Source: Paraphaeosphaeria minitans
Taxonomy: Eukaryota > Ascomycota > Dothideomycetes > Pleosporales > Didymosphaeriaceae
Direction: 5' to 3'
Assembly: GCA_015832175.1 (NCBI GenBank)
Contig: WJXW01000016.1
Span: forward strand, 930,001-994,000
DNA: 64,000 nucleotides
Of this stretch, positions 43,658 through 54,933 are shown in pieces. Numbering within the stretch: the first letter of the stretch is position 1; each line of letters opens with the position of its first letter. The notes beneath the pieces were generated by a model. That model made no database searches. It was not told the DNA's origin and worked only from the letters and a program-made list of their open reading frames with translations. The position numbers and the translations under genes were made by a program.

Positions 43658-44995
43658 CTATCGAGTCGTTGATTCCATCGTCTCCTGCATCCCCGAATGT
43701 CCGCCAGCCCAAATGGTGGTCGTGGGTGAGTGTGCTGTTGGTCCGTTCCATATACAGTCTTCACTTCCCGTCTGTGCTGGCTCTGGAGGCCCCGGTCGTG
43801 GCGGGGGTGGTCGAGACGCGGGTCGCCGAGGTGATTTCGCCAGCTCAAACTGCAGCTTCTGTGGCGACTTGCTACTCGAAGACACTGTGTATGTCTGAGA
43901 GCGACTGATGCCTCCAGCGTTTGAAGAGCTTCCCACTTTCCTGTATCTCTTTGCATATTTGACGTAGATGGAGCGTATCGCAGGGAGATTGACAGCAATA
44001 GCGGCGACGTTCAGTTCGAGTGCTGCGACTATGAGGACCTCGCCTACGCCTTTGGCCGTTTGTTCTGGATTCAAATCGATGAGTTTCCAGAGCGAGTGGA
44101 AACGAATCACACCTAGGATGACCGATATTCCTCCGAACGCGAACACCGATATGACGCCGAGCTTCCTGCGCATCGGCATCTGTAGTTGCCAAAGAGTCGG
44201 GATCGGAAGAATGAAGACGTAGAAATCAAAAATGACATTCTGCAAGCAGCACTTAGCCTTAAAGTCCGCTGTTCTGGGATATAAGAACAGGAAAGAACTT
44301 GCGGCAACGTACCACAGTAGAAGGCGCCATCAGTACGTAGTAGCGATTCATGCATTCAGCACCCTTTAGTCGCATCAGAGGTTTGTAAGCTGCTGCGACT
44401 GGGATGCACTGGAAAACAATAAGGAGCAGATTGATCAGGAATAGCCCAATGTTGAGGCCAAAGCCTAGGCCAATGAACAACCGGAATCCGCGATGAATCG
44501 ATAGCCGAAGGTAATAAGTCAAGAAGGCGTTCTTGATGAAGAAATGCATCGTTGAGTAGTATATCGCCAGAATATAGAGCCACTGTATGTCATTAGCATC
44601 CAGGCAAGGACTTCTTTCATAAGGAAGGATCTCGCACCTTGATCAACTCCCCACTTGGGTCAAAGTAGCTGCATTTAGTGGAACCGGCTCTAGATTTGTC
44701 GTCAGTGTGCGTGGTCATAGTCTCAGATTGTGAGCTTTACTGTGAGCATAACATAAGGTTTCTCTGCCAGAATACCAGTGCCGGGATCAGAGTTATCTAC
44801 CACATCCAACATTAGCCAGATCCTCAGGAAAGTGCTATCTTCGCTTACCCCGACCATGATGGACATATAATCGTCCACTTTCCAACATCGTGTGACAAAT
44901 TTGCAACAGAACACACGGTTCAGACAAGATGCAATGCCGAGAGGGAACGCCGTCCAAGTAATGATGTACCCGAAAATCTGTAGTACGGAGGCCAT
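43658..44995 (-). CDS. PTH11-like / fungal rhodopsin-domain membrane protein
   Basis: Integral membrane protein of the fungal rhodopsin-domain (PTH11-like) receptor group, 368 residues. Five exons: 44995-44849, 44796-44741, 44689-44638, 44582-44313 and 44239-43658; donors GTAAGC, GTAAAG, GTGCGA and GTACGT, introns 51-73 nt. The start is the ATG at 44995; the frame is open further upstream only to a TTG. Helix 1 begins at FGYIITWTAF and is followed by CCKFVTRCWKVDDYMSIMVG, with the family's VTRxWxxDD signature. Helices continue through exon 4 (TMHFFIKNAFLTYYLRL, GLNIGLFLINLLL) and exon 5 (FDFYVFILPIP, GVISVFAFGGISVI, EVLIVAALELNVA). A cytosolic Ser/Pro tail of about 90 residues ends the chain. 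The ligand is unknown. Confidence 0.85.
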
Positions 44996-46606
44996 ATCGA
45001 TAACTTTCGAAGACCGGGCGCCTGAAACCGGGGCGCGCAAGATCTTTTGAGGGATCGAAGCTGACGTCGTGGCTACTCACAGACGCGCTCAGTTGCAATA
45101 GGCGGAAACAAAGATACCAGTGGCTAGGCGCGCGGGTGAGGATTCCATTGTGTCCGTATCAAATCCAGCGATGTATATAGCCATTTCTTTCAGCTTACTT
45201 ATCGCCAATGAGGCTATACCGAAACCGCTGCCATTCCATTGTACCGCTCTCCACTACACTGATGATATATATGGAGAGGCATTGTGGGCTCCGCGGAGAG
45301 GATACCGCGCTTGCTCCGGATGCGCTCGTCTAATGAATCTTATCAGAACAGTTGCCCGATGAGCTCATGAGAAGGTATTCTGTGCGTGTCGCGAACTGGA
45401 GGATGTTGCGAGGATTGAGTGACAGCGCTAAGCCTACCATGGTTAGGCTGGTGGACAAAGAACTCCCCCAGGCCGCCACTTCGCGTGTACAACTTCATCG
45501 TGAATGAACATTTCTTTGCAGCATCTGCATATGCTTACAAATGCCGCCCAAGAAGACTCTATCGAACAGTCTAATTTTGCTGAAGCTTTAACCTGCTCCT
45601 CACAATAATCACCTCTTCCTAGTCGCGCTCTTGCAGGACTCAGTATATATCTATCATCAGTGATTGGGCCAAGTGATTCATATCTCCAAAGCTCGTGATG
45701 TGCTTCGCTTCCAAAGTCGATATTGGACAGTGCCCACTCGTCAATCTTCGGTGCTTTATGCGTTTCACACCGTTGTCTCGGTCTCTTACGCCCTATGTTG
45801 GTCTATTTTAACTCAGTTGGTGGCGCATACGTTGACATGGCTTGACCTTGATCGTGATCGATGATGTTCCACTTTCGTATTAAATTATCATCCGGATGCT
45901 TTTAGCTATAATGACCGCCCAAGAGGTGCTGCTCTAATCATGGCTGTCTGTGCAAATTTCCCGATGCCTGCGATAGGAGCAGTTCTGGTTGGACTTAGAT
46001 CATTGTCGCCGCATGGTGTCGCTTGTCAGCCGCAGAGTCGGTTCCATTGCGGCTTGATACAAAGAGCGAGGCACTCAAAAATACCGATGAGGGTTTGGCG
46101 ATGTTTCAGAATGGGGAGAGAGAGGGAGAGAGAGATAGTCAGTGACATGGTAAAGCGGCACTGCACGCGGCATTAATCATCGCTGAGAATCAATGTGGTC
46201 TGGCATCCAGATCCTTGAATGCAATAAGTAAATTGGGTGGAATCTAAACCATGCTCGCAGAAGATACCAATAGGTCGATGCATGCTCAATCGCAAGAAGG
46301 AAACCTCACTGTCAAGTAAAGTGATGGGCTCCTTGAGCGCAAGTACTTCACTCCAGCTCTCGTCTTCTGAGCCTAAAATTTCAGATTGAAATCTACCACA
46401 TTGAACTTGTGCTTGAATTTCCAGGGGCGAATCAGGCCCAATGCTGCATCACCCTCCTTCGCGTATTGCCCCGCCATAGTTACGTTGAGAAATCTCCGAT
46501 ACTGGTCGGGACCTTACGATGACAGCCTAGATTCAAAGGGTTAGTAAAATCGGGGTATGGAGGAGTAACCTACTCACAAGACGTGTTGGTCATGCTCTTT
46601 GTAGAC
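44996..46606. other. Intergenic region
   Basis: Promoter side of the PTH11-like gene and 3' flank of the next minus-strand gene. A short purine (GAGA) run lies near 46,119-46,137. I see no gene. Confidence 0.45.
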
Positions 46607-47227
46607 TTAAACGACTTTATTGTCATTTGAAGTCGACTTAGCTTGCTGCGTGTCCACGAAATTTTGCCAAGCTTCCGCGTACAAGGCTTCTTGATCTGTG
46701 TATCCTTGAAGGCACCAATCCGTGCATCGGTGGTGGCATGCTGACTTGCCCAATGGAGCTTCTGGATCTGAGCCTCGAAAGTGCTTGGTCACTGGGCCGT
46801 GCTCCGCGTTCTTTCCATCTCTCATCCGCTTGCTCGTTCTTGGATTCGAGTTGCAGACAGATTCGCGCCCCTCGATCTGCGACCAAGCTTCGTTGATACT
46901 GGCCTCGTCATTCGAGTTGGAGACATCAGTCTCGGATGCGGTTGTCTCGTCGTCCGAGTTGGAGAAATCAAGCTCGGATGCGGGTGTCTCGTCCATGTCC
47001 GTCTCGGTATCACCGATATCGTTACTGTTCGTGACGACAGGCTTGGTAAGCCCCCTCTGACCCCTCGATGTATCGAGAAACCAGATGGATTTATCCCAGT
47101 CCCACACCCAGCAACTCTGCCCGCTGCTGCTACGTACCTCCCTGAGGCCTTCTTGTTCGTGTAACTTCGTGCCATCATAGGGCATGATCTTTCGGATCCG
47201 CTTCTTGAGAATTGTTCCGGCTGCTAG
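46607..47227 (-). CDS. In-frame extension downstream of the TGA, or separate small frame
   Basis: 206 codons without a stop follow the TGA of the preceding gene in the same frame. The first residues after the stop are LAAGTILKKRIRKI, a basic patch, before an ATG at 47185. The rest contains a W-rich block (CWVWDWDKSIWFLD), near-repeats of SN(S/D)DE-ASE type (ETTASETDVSNSNDEAS), a possible nuclear signal (KRMRDGKN) and a Cys/His cluster (CHHRCTDWC). It ends SNDNKVV, not a peroxisomal signal. It could be a readthrough C-terminus (603 residues in total), a domain cut off by a nonsense change, or a separate gene starting at 47185. The 45-bp spacing makes a separate promoter unlikely. Confidence 0.5.
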   Translation of the reverse strand, partial: LAAGTILKKRIRKIMPYDGTKLHEQEGLREVRSSSGQSCWVWDWDKSIWFLDTSRGQRGLTKPVVTNSNDIGDTETDMDETPASELDFSNSDDETTASETDVSNSNDEASINEAWSQIEGRESVCNSNPRTSKRMRDGKNAEHGPVTKHFRGSDPEAPLGKSACHHRCTDWCLQGYTDQEALYAEAWQNFVDTQQAKSTSNDNKVV

Positions 47228-47230
47228 TCA
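47226..47230 (-). promoter_or_regulatory. Candidate stop-codon readthrough context (TGA-CTA)
   Basis: The coding strand reads GAA TGA CTA GCA from 47,233 down. TGA followed by CTA is the nucleotide context known to allow efficient translational readthrough in fungi and animals. Confidence 0.45.
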
Positions 47231-48619
47231 TTCGTAGTCGTGTCCCCTGGTAGCGGGAACCTTCAGGTTGCAATGTCGGAGTTCCGTGATCGAAAGCCAA
47301 ATTTCTGGCTCAGCAGCTTCGAGTTCTTCAAGGGTCATGGATGTTGCATCATGGTAGCCGGAGAGAGCATCTTCGTGAATCCATGCAGGTATCTGGACTG
47401 GGCGAATTTCTGTGCTGAGATCTTCGAGCGTATCCAGTCCAAATTCATCCTTTCCGATATTTTGGATCGTTTCTTTTAGATCAGCATGGATAGTGACCGG
47501 TCGTAGTCCATGAGTACTGATGCGTGCAATAGCGATTCGCACTCCGATACGATTGCTTTTACCATCTGGTGAGTGGAAATGGGCCCGTCTCTTTGCTACA
47601 TCTGTTTCTTGTGTCAATAGTGCCGTTGTATACTGTGAACACATACTTACTAATGCTATCAGAAGCCGAAACGAATGAGGATGGATTTTTCTTCTGATTC
47701 CAGACAAGTTGACGTTCGATTCGGTCGCGGGTAAAATCTTCCGACACTGAGAATGTCCCGATAGATTGGAATGCTACTTTGTCGCTCATCGTAAAACCCA
47801 GTCTTCCGCGGTGCTTAGGGTGTGTATGTCTACCCACTATGGTAAGTCCTACCCGAGGACGTATCGCATCGATATTCACTTACTTGGATACATAGGGGGT
47901 TAGCGTTGCGGAGTCTTCATAGAAGACCCGATAGAAGGATTCAGGAAGGATCCTGCTCGCGCCCCGTGCTAGCTCCGTGTGTCCTTCCCATGTTCTAGAT
48001 CAGTCAGCTATATGAGAATGCTGAAACAAGTTTGGGACACTCTACATGGTGATGTCTCCTTGCAGCTCCGCTGCAATGACCTGATTCTCCAGCAGCTCTC
48101 TGCGCACTGCGGGCTTACTTGCTGCCTGGTACAATTTCATCAGGGCGAAGGGCGAAGGTATCGTAGGTAAAGGTCTGACCCATGCTCGGATCTCGATGTC
48201 GCATGTCATTTTTATCAGCTCTGAGAAGAGCCAATAATTAGTGTCGCTGATGTTCAGCTTGCGGGCAAGGTCTCGAATGTCCACTCCATCTGAAGGAATC
48301 ATGTTTCGGAGTTCTTCCACGCTAGGCAGCTTCTTGACTTCCACAGAGTCAGCGCAGTTGACGTGTGATTATAGATGCACTTACTTTTGAGCTCACTAGG
48401 CGCATTGCTCGCTTTTTTCGATATCTTTGCCTTAGTAGTCTGTGCTTGTGCCGTAGAGGTACGTTCGATCGCTGTTGTTGTAACGGTTGGAGAAGATGGT
48501 GTAGTGATTGAGGGCTCTCCTGGAGGTAGAGAGTTAGACATCGGTGCCGGTGCCTTTTCCGTTGGCCTATGTGAGCTGCTTGCAGGTTGCAAGAGCTCGT
48601 TGGTTCCGTTAAGCACCAT
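47228..48619 (-). CDS. ADP-ribosyltransferase-like (DUF7587-type) protein, ends in TGA-CTA
   Basis: Five exons: 48619-48385, 48337-48046, 47994-47884, 47829-47651 and 47601-47228, giving 396 residues. Every junction has a GTAAGT or GTAGAG donor and keeps phase. Residues 1-78 are disordered and Ser/Thr/Pro-rich. Residues 80-130 form a small helical domain (LPSVEELRNMIP). From residue 194 the layout resembles an R-S-E class ADP-ribosyltransferase fold: FYRVF (Arg198), SSFVSAS (263-269), the strand VRIAIARIS (293-301) and the late acidic strand STEIRPVQIP (Glu337). It also resembles the fungal DUF7587 group, with RVF and SPFIS-type motifs. Activity is unproven. There is no signal peptide, so it is intracellular. 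The stop codon sits in TGA-CTA-G and the frame stays open beyond it. Confidence 0.7.
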
Positions 48620-49464
48620 CGCTACGCTTAAACGGTGAGGGCTCGGAGCCTGAGACTTTATAGCGTGGTTATCAAAGATCGCGTAAGACAGACTCTGAAA
48701 TGGAGTTGAGAAAGTCAAGTGGAAGGGGAAAGGATGGAACCTATGTACACAGTGGCTTCAATGGTGAGAATTAAAGGCCACGGTCACAAGCTGTCTATCT
48801 CCAGACGGTTCTGCTCAAAGTAAAAGGTGCAGGTTCAAGCTAGCTTTCCAAAGTGAGTCAAGAGGACAATACACCACGATGTCAATTTTCCGTAATGTAC
48901 GCTATAGCAAGCATTAAAAGAAATCTACTATCTTACTTTCTCACTCCTCATCGACCCTGATTTTTTCACTGTACAGTTATCGGTCGTACTACGCCAAACA
49001 TGATCATTATTGCAGCTGTCTCTACAACCTTACCACTCCGTGTAGATTAGTTCCCCTGAGCATTGCGCGTTTCCCTCGTGATCTACTTCCGATAGGATGA
49101 ACCCAAACTCTCATGTATGATAACTTAGTCGAAACCCACAGAGCATAGCAGTAGATGTTACTTACTTACTCTGTGAGCCTCACTACCAGTTCAAAACCTC
49201 ACTATCGATTCTAAGCCCCTGGAACATGCGTTGCACTGCTTATCGGACTGCATATCCCCATGATAGCACTATCACTCAAACTTCGAACACTCAGCACGAC
49301 ACAGCACCGAGACATAGTAGACCCTGTTCCAAGCATCATTTACATTTCATTATCTATACACCCCACACTAAAATCCAACCTCCACTGGACAGATTCGTAG
49401 ATACACATCAGCAAGAAAATTGCCCCGCATCTCCAAAAGAGCCCACATTCGAGTCGTAGAAACC
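48620..49464. other. Intergenic region
   Basis: Promoter side of the ADP-ribosyltransferase-like gene and 3' flank of the repeat protein gene. It is fairly AT-rich with no coding signal. Confidence 0.45.
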
Positions 49465-51153
49465 CTAAGCGTCTTCATCATCTTCATCGTCTCCAGCGTC
49501 GTCAGCTGCGCCCTGCGAGCCAGTAGCGGATGAGCCTGATTCGACACCCGCAGCGGAGCCCCCGCTGACGCTCGATCCGCTGTTGGCGGCAGTCGAACCA
49601 GTGCTTGTCTGGCCGGTGGTCGACCCAGCGCCCTGCTGTCCGCTCTGGCCAGACTGAGAAGATCCAGCGTTGGTAGCAGAGGATCCGCCCTGAGTGCCCT
49701 GGAGTCCGGCTTGGCCGGCTTGAGTCGATCCGCCGTTCGCAGCAGTGGAGCCGCTGCTTGTCTGGTCTGTAGTTGAGCCGGTGTTGGTTTGACCTGTTGT
49801 AGAGCCAGTGCTCGTCTGGCCTGTAGTTGAACCAGTGTTGGTCTGACCTGTAGTTGAGCCAGCGTTGGTCTGGCCTGTAGTTGAGCCAGTTCCCGTCTGA
49901 CCAGTTGTAGAGCCAGTTCCCGTCTGACCAGTTGTAGAGCCAGTTCCCGTCTGACCAGTTGTAGAGCCAGTTCCCGTCTGACCAGTTGTAGAGCCAGTTC
50001 CCGTCTGACCAGTTGTAGAGCCAGTTCCCGTCTGGCCTGTAGTTGAGCCAGTGCCCGTCTGAGGTGTAGTTGAGCCAGTGTTGGTCTGACCTGTTGTAGA
50101 GCCAGTGCCTTGAAGTCCAGTTTGGGCGGTTTGCGAAGAACCGCCGTTGGCAGCAGTCGATCCACCCTGAGTGTCTGTCTGTCCATTGCCGAGCTGTGCG
50201 GCAGTGCCTGTACCAGCATTTCCGGTGGTCGACCCAGTGCCTGCTTGTGCACCAGTTCCCTGGTTTCCCTGGGTACCTGTTGCACCGTTGCCTTTGCCTT
50301 TACCCTGTCCTACGGCAGGACCAGTTGCGGCGGCTGTGCCGTTGTTGGCTGCTCCAGTATCAGCTGCACCTGCAGTGCCGGCTCCTGGATCACAAAGTCA
50401 GTGCTGGTCATGGATTTGGTATTCGTGAGGACAAACTGGTCCTCACTGCACTGGATGCTTGGACAAACCGGGAGAGTTCATACCTGCTTTGCCCTTACCC
50501 GTCGCTTTTCCCTTTCCAGCTGATCCGGTTGTTGCCGCACCAGCTGTCCCAGTCGCCGCACCAGCTGCCCCAGTCGCCGCATCACCTGCCCCAGCCGCCG
50601 CATCGCCATCCCCAGTCGCCGCATCGCCCCCGCCGTCAGTCAAGCCACCGAGAAGCGTAGCAAGACCACCAGCACCACCACCAGCCGCTCCGCCTGCCGC
50701 ATTACCTCCCGCAGCGTCTCCCGTCAAACCACTCAGAAGCCCCCCCAAGCCGCCAGCGCCAGCAGCGTCTCTCTTTAAACCACCCAGAAGCCCCCCCAAG
50801 CCGCCGGCGCCAGCAGCTCCGCCCGCGGCGCTACCACCCGCAGCGCCCCCAGTGAGGCCACCGAGAAGGCTCTCGAGACCACCAGCGCCACCGGCTGCGT
50901 CGCCTCCTGCTCCACCAGCTCCGCCCGCTCCGCCCGTCAACTGCCCCAGAAGCTGGTCGAGCTGACGCTTGCGCATGGCCTTCTCGCGCGCAATCTTACG
51001 GAACGAGGAGACGAAGTGGGTGGGCATCTTGGTCCCTGTGAAGCCGCTGTTTGTGTCGACCCATTTCTTTTCGGTCTTGGGGAAGGGCGCCGGGGCCGCG
51101 GCGACGAGAGGGGTGGCCGCAAGGGCAGCAATGACGGAAGCGGAGAACTTCAT
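49465..51153 (-). CDS. Secreted low-complexity repeat protein (Gly/Ala- and Thr/Gln-rich)
   Basis: Two exons, 51153-50484 and 50384-49465, with a 99-nt intron (donor GTATGA, branch CACTGAC, acceptor TCCAG), giving 529 residues. A signal peptide ends near AAAPAP (residue 20). After a short unique region, MRKRQ gives a dibasic Kex2-type site. The first half holds four repeats of the form GGLxxLLxGL, one of them followed by KRD, set in Gly/Ala-rich linkers. The second half is about thirteen or more nine-residue repeats of the type GSTTGQTGT, followed by less regular Ser/Gln/Gly-rich sequence. The end is acidic (DDAGDDEDDEDA). There are no cysteines in the repeats. A wall, matrix or secreted surface role is likely; no enzyme domain is present. 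Confidence 0.8.
49740..50110. repeat. 27-bp coding minisatellite
   Basis: Tandem 27-bp units (nine codons) within exon 2 of the secreted repeat protein. Five central copies between about 49,900 and 50,035 are identical or nearly so, while the outer copies differ by single bases. Confidence 0.9.
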
Positions 51154-52448
51154 AGTTGCAAATGAGATGGGAATGATAAGGATTGACAGAAAACGCACTG
51201 ATCTACAGTAGCGGGTTGAAAGAAGGGAATGGAAAGCCGGCTAGCAGCAATAGCACACTTGAAAAGATATTATAGATGTGGAGTGAGGAAAGAAAGACGT
51301 TCATCCGATTATCCGTGAGTCTTATAGCTGAGCATGTTGTCGAACCGTGCAAGCATGGAACAGTGCACTGTCCATGGGGCGCGCTCGATCCGGTCTCAGC
51401 GTGCCGCCTCGTTTCTTCAGAAAAGTGTACCCATCCGTCGATCGTCTGAACGATGTGTGCGGCGATCTCAAAAGCATCTGTGTGAACAGTGGGGCAGGGT
51501 AGGAGTGCGTTCATTCTTGGGAACCAATCGAGAAGGGTCTGAGGTCTGACCGTGGTGCTTATTGGGCCGCGCCATGCCTAGTCTCTTACTGAGAGTGTCC
51601 AAGATGTCAAACAGGATAGCGGACAGGCCGCGTGTATTGTGTGCTTGAAGTTGCCTCGATGTGATGCAGGTAGCGTTAGGTCAAAATGTCGTTTCTGGAT
51701 GCGCTGGAAAGGCAGTTGTAAGACTGCAAGTTACTATAGTGAGGCTACCGTACTTTTGCTATGTAGCCATGTAGCGTCAGGCAACGGTAACAGAAGCGCA
51801 CGAATGCGCGACCAGGAACCTCGTCTCGTATTCTGGCACCCTTCCACCTTTCTCTAGCCCATCACGATCTGCTTCTGGGAAGAATTATCGAGTGTCTCCT
51901 TCACGCCATAGCGAGGTTCCCAGCAAGACGCTGCTGAAACACGCACCACTCGGCCTCTCAAACATCGTCTCAAAACCCCATAATTCCCTAACATGGTAAG
52001 TCTAACAAACGAAGGAAGCCCTCAACGCCGAGCTGTCTTTGTTTCAATCACGAATTGACGTACTCCCGACCTGGGCCTGTGGGTCCAGATGGGCCGAGCG
52101 AAGGATAGAGGTTGGGGTCGAGTCCAAGGTTGAAGAACGTTGCTAAAGTTAGTGTGTTTCTGGTATTGCGCTAAGCCGGAAACACACTGAGTCGTGGAGG
52201 AATAGCACCACCAGAGTGATGAGAAGGCATGAGGGAGAGGACAGGAGATGTATTGAATTAGGCAATGCATTGTTTGCTGTTCGAACGCATTCTTAAGGCA
52301 TGGTGATGCACGAGCAGTACTATCAGGTGACTTTTAGAAGCGGCTCTGCACATTGCCCAAATCTTCTTCCAACATATGCCAACTCTTGATGTGTATCGCA
52401 ACATGGCAGCTCTCACAAATTGCTTTCGTCTCTGTTTCATCACGAAGC
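51154..52448. other. Intergenic region
   Basis: Promoter side of the secreted repeat protein and 3' flank of the CUE/Smr gene. No gene is supported. Confidence 0.45.
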
Positions 52449-54117
52449 TCATGTCCGCTTCGCCTTCCCCGTAACAATCACCTCTCCGCTCCCCACCTCG
52501 ACTCTCCATCCCTCCTTAACCAACGCCCTTACGACAGCAGGTCCAATCTTTCCTCTGCCACCCTCACTATGTCTCCCCAAACCCATGACGATCCTGAATC
52601 CATCCCTAACACTACCTCTACCCTGCCCATAGCCCGGGATTTTCGCCTCACCTAAACCATCCCACCACGCCTGGCTCTTCTGCTTGGCAATTCTGGTTGC
52701 ACTGTCCACTGTAACGCCGTGTAGGTCCAGCACGGTAGAAGTCGATTGCTGCGAGACGAAAATGTCAGCATCTGCCTCAGACTGTGCTCGTAGATGGGCA
52801 TTGGCGTCGCGTCCGACTTGAGCGTAGTAGCCTGCTGCAGCTTTGTAGAGCGGGTTTGAGCGACCTTTGCGGTAGGTAGCCGAGGCGTTATTGAAGGCTG
52901 AGCTGCGGGCTGCGGCGAGGGAAGCAGCTGTATGTGGGGCGGCAGAGGGCGCCAGGTCGGGCAGTTTCGTGCTCTCCAAGATAGGCTCCGACAGGGTGAC
53001 CGGAACATATCGGGGTATGACTTGTAGGCCACCTTTAGCTACATAGGCTGCGCTCGAATAAACGGTGAGTTTCTTCGCGAGTTCGTGCGCGTATGCAGTT
53101 GAGGGCGCTGTTAGCCTAACTAGAGCGATGGCGTATTCTAATTCAATGTTTGGAAATTCTTCGTTGAGGTCCAACGCGGGCTGCATCACACGTGCTTCAG
53201 GCTCTTCCTTCCCGTGGTCAGCAATGGATGTCTTCGCCATCGCCACGATGGTGCCTGCCAGCGAGAGGCCGTTCGCATGGTACAATGAGGAGATGGTTTT
53301 TACAGAGACCTTCGTTCGCGACGACAAGAACTCAATATCTCGCCCGCTGTCTTTCCATCTGTTTGCGATTGGCGCGGTGGGACTAAGATCTGATTCCGAG
53401 TTAGATGCAGATGTCACATTGTACAAGTCCACACGCTTTTGCTTCTTCTTCTTTCCTTTCTTACCCCGTTGTGGCAGATGGTGTTCCTCCGAAAATGCGT
53501 CGATGCCTTTCACAACGGTTACTTCTTCTCCAGGGCTTCCGCTTACATCGTGGAAGTATACGTGGTTCAGCAGCTCATCCGTCGCCTTCTCAAAGTCATC
53601 TCCGCACTTCTTCAATGTGTACGTGACAAATTCTAGCCGCAAGGTGGGGAACGTCTCGGCGAGCAGCGCCTCCTTGGTTGGTGTGTCGTAGCCCCGGGTT
53701 TCTCGGAAATATCCTCCAAATGCCGGATGGTCCAAGTCTGCACCCAATTCCAGTGTCGCCAAGCCGTCTGAAAGGCTTGTGGAATCAGTCCCGTTCGTCT
53801 GTGGCTGCGAGGCCCATGTCTCGATACTCGACTCGCCATCGTCGAAATGTTTGCTGGGACTGGGTCGCACCGCGCCGCCACTGCTGCCCGACGGATCGAA
53901 ATCAGTAAGCTGTTCGACTGCTGCGGTCTGTTTGAGGTCTTCCAAAAGACCTCTCAGTACCTGCGTGCCACCCGGCTGTCCAGCATAGTCTGGGTACAGC
54001 GCGTGAATGAGAGCGGGGTCTAATGGTGGGCAATATTCTCGCTGCGCGCATCTTAGCGTTTTCGGTCTTGTAACGCGGACGTGTGCATACCTCGAGGTTG
54101 TGGAGCTCTTCATCCAT
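52449..54117 (-). CDS. CUE / DUF1771 / Smr-domain protein (Cue2-like)
   Basis: Two exons: 54117-54091 (MDEELHNLE) and 54041-52449, with a 49-nt intron, giving 539 residues. The upstream ATG at 54117 is preferred over 54113 because only it splices smoothly into REYCPPLDPALI. A CUE-type ubiquitin-binding helix bundle lies near residues 135-175 (LLAETFPTLRLEFVTYTLKKC). A lysine-rich GKKGKKKKQKR patch follows. A DUF1771-like helical segment (NPLYKAAAGYYAQVGRDANAH) precedes the Smr domain at about 447-535, which has LDLHG and GLGRHSEGG, the catalytic-type loops. The layout matches Cue2-like proteins, whose Smr domain cuts mRNA at stalled, collided ribosomes in no-go decay. That role is inferred from the family. 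Confidence 0.8.
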
Positions 54118-54933
54118 CTTTGGTCTTGGAATGTTTGCGCGGTCTGATTTGGCGGGGTACGCGTTGCATACTCAGCACTGGAAGTACTTTGGTCGGAAGA
54201 AGTTTAAGACGGGAGACTCTTGGGATGCGCGTGGAACAGAAGTTTGCGAATGCGCGTGGAACAGAAAGTTTGCGAATGCGCAACCAGTGCGATTGAGACA
54301 GTGGGACAAGAAGTTAAAGGCGCCCGCGTTGTGTCATTCGTGTTGCTTTCGAGCGGTAGCGTATCAGCTCGGTGCCGAACGGGCCGACACTTGGCATTCA
54401 CTCAGCAGAGGCATCGCAGAAACTGTTTCCATTGTAGGTAGTGCAGCAGAGGAACATGCTCTTATTAGATATGCTTTCTTGGTCTCATGTCTAAAATTCA
54501 ATTACGCAACCAGTCCTGTGCATCATTCGTCTGGGCGGGCGGATAGGATCCACATCGCGCAGCCGCGCTAAGCTATGACATACTCGATTCTACCAAGCCC
54601 TGGAGACACGGGAATCATTTGACCCTGAGTGCGAGGACTGTCCTGAAGGGTATTTATTTTCATTCTCATCCGCCCGATCCAAAATTACTAAGATACGCTA
54701 TGTGAGTGTACAAGCATTAACGCCGTGGACCTATGGTCCTCATGCATATTGTCCTTTGTGGGCGTCAGTCGTCAACAAATACCAAGCCCAGTCCCAGTAC
54801 CATTTCCTCCTACGTGAATGCATCCTGAAGAGTATATAACGCCTGCCTTATGTGAAACCCAAAGCAGACCACAGGGTCGCTTTGATGAAATGTGCGCCAA
54901 ACCCCGACAGTTGTAATGGTCCAGCCTGCGTGC
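54118..54933. other. Intergenic region
   Basis: Lies between two minus-strand genes. It contains a short direct repeat at 54,225-54,285 (listed separately) and no gene. Confidence 0.45.
54225..54285. repeat. Short direct repeat, two copies
   Basis: Two adjacent copies of about 27 bp built on GCGTGGAACAGAA plus GTTTGCGAATGCGC, one with an extra A. They lie just upstream of the Cue2-like gene's start. Confidence 0.75.

Noticed and set aside
44690..44740. An in-frame TAA inside the PTH11-like gene
   Set aside because: It disappears once the 51-nt intron with GTAAAG donor, CTGAC branch and TCTAG acceptor is removed, and the frame then joins smoothly.
49368..50285. A 305-codon minus-strand frame rich in Leu, Arg and Gln
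   Set aside because: It is an alternate frame of the 27-bp coding repeats. The spliced frame of the secreted protein has a signal peptide, a good intron and a clean stop at 49,465.
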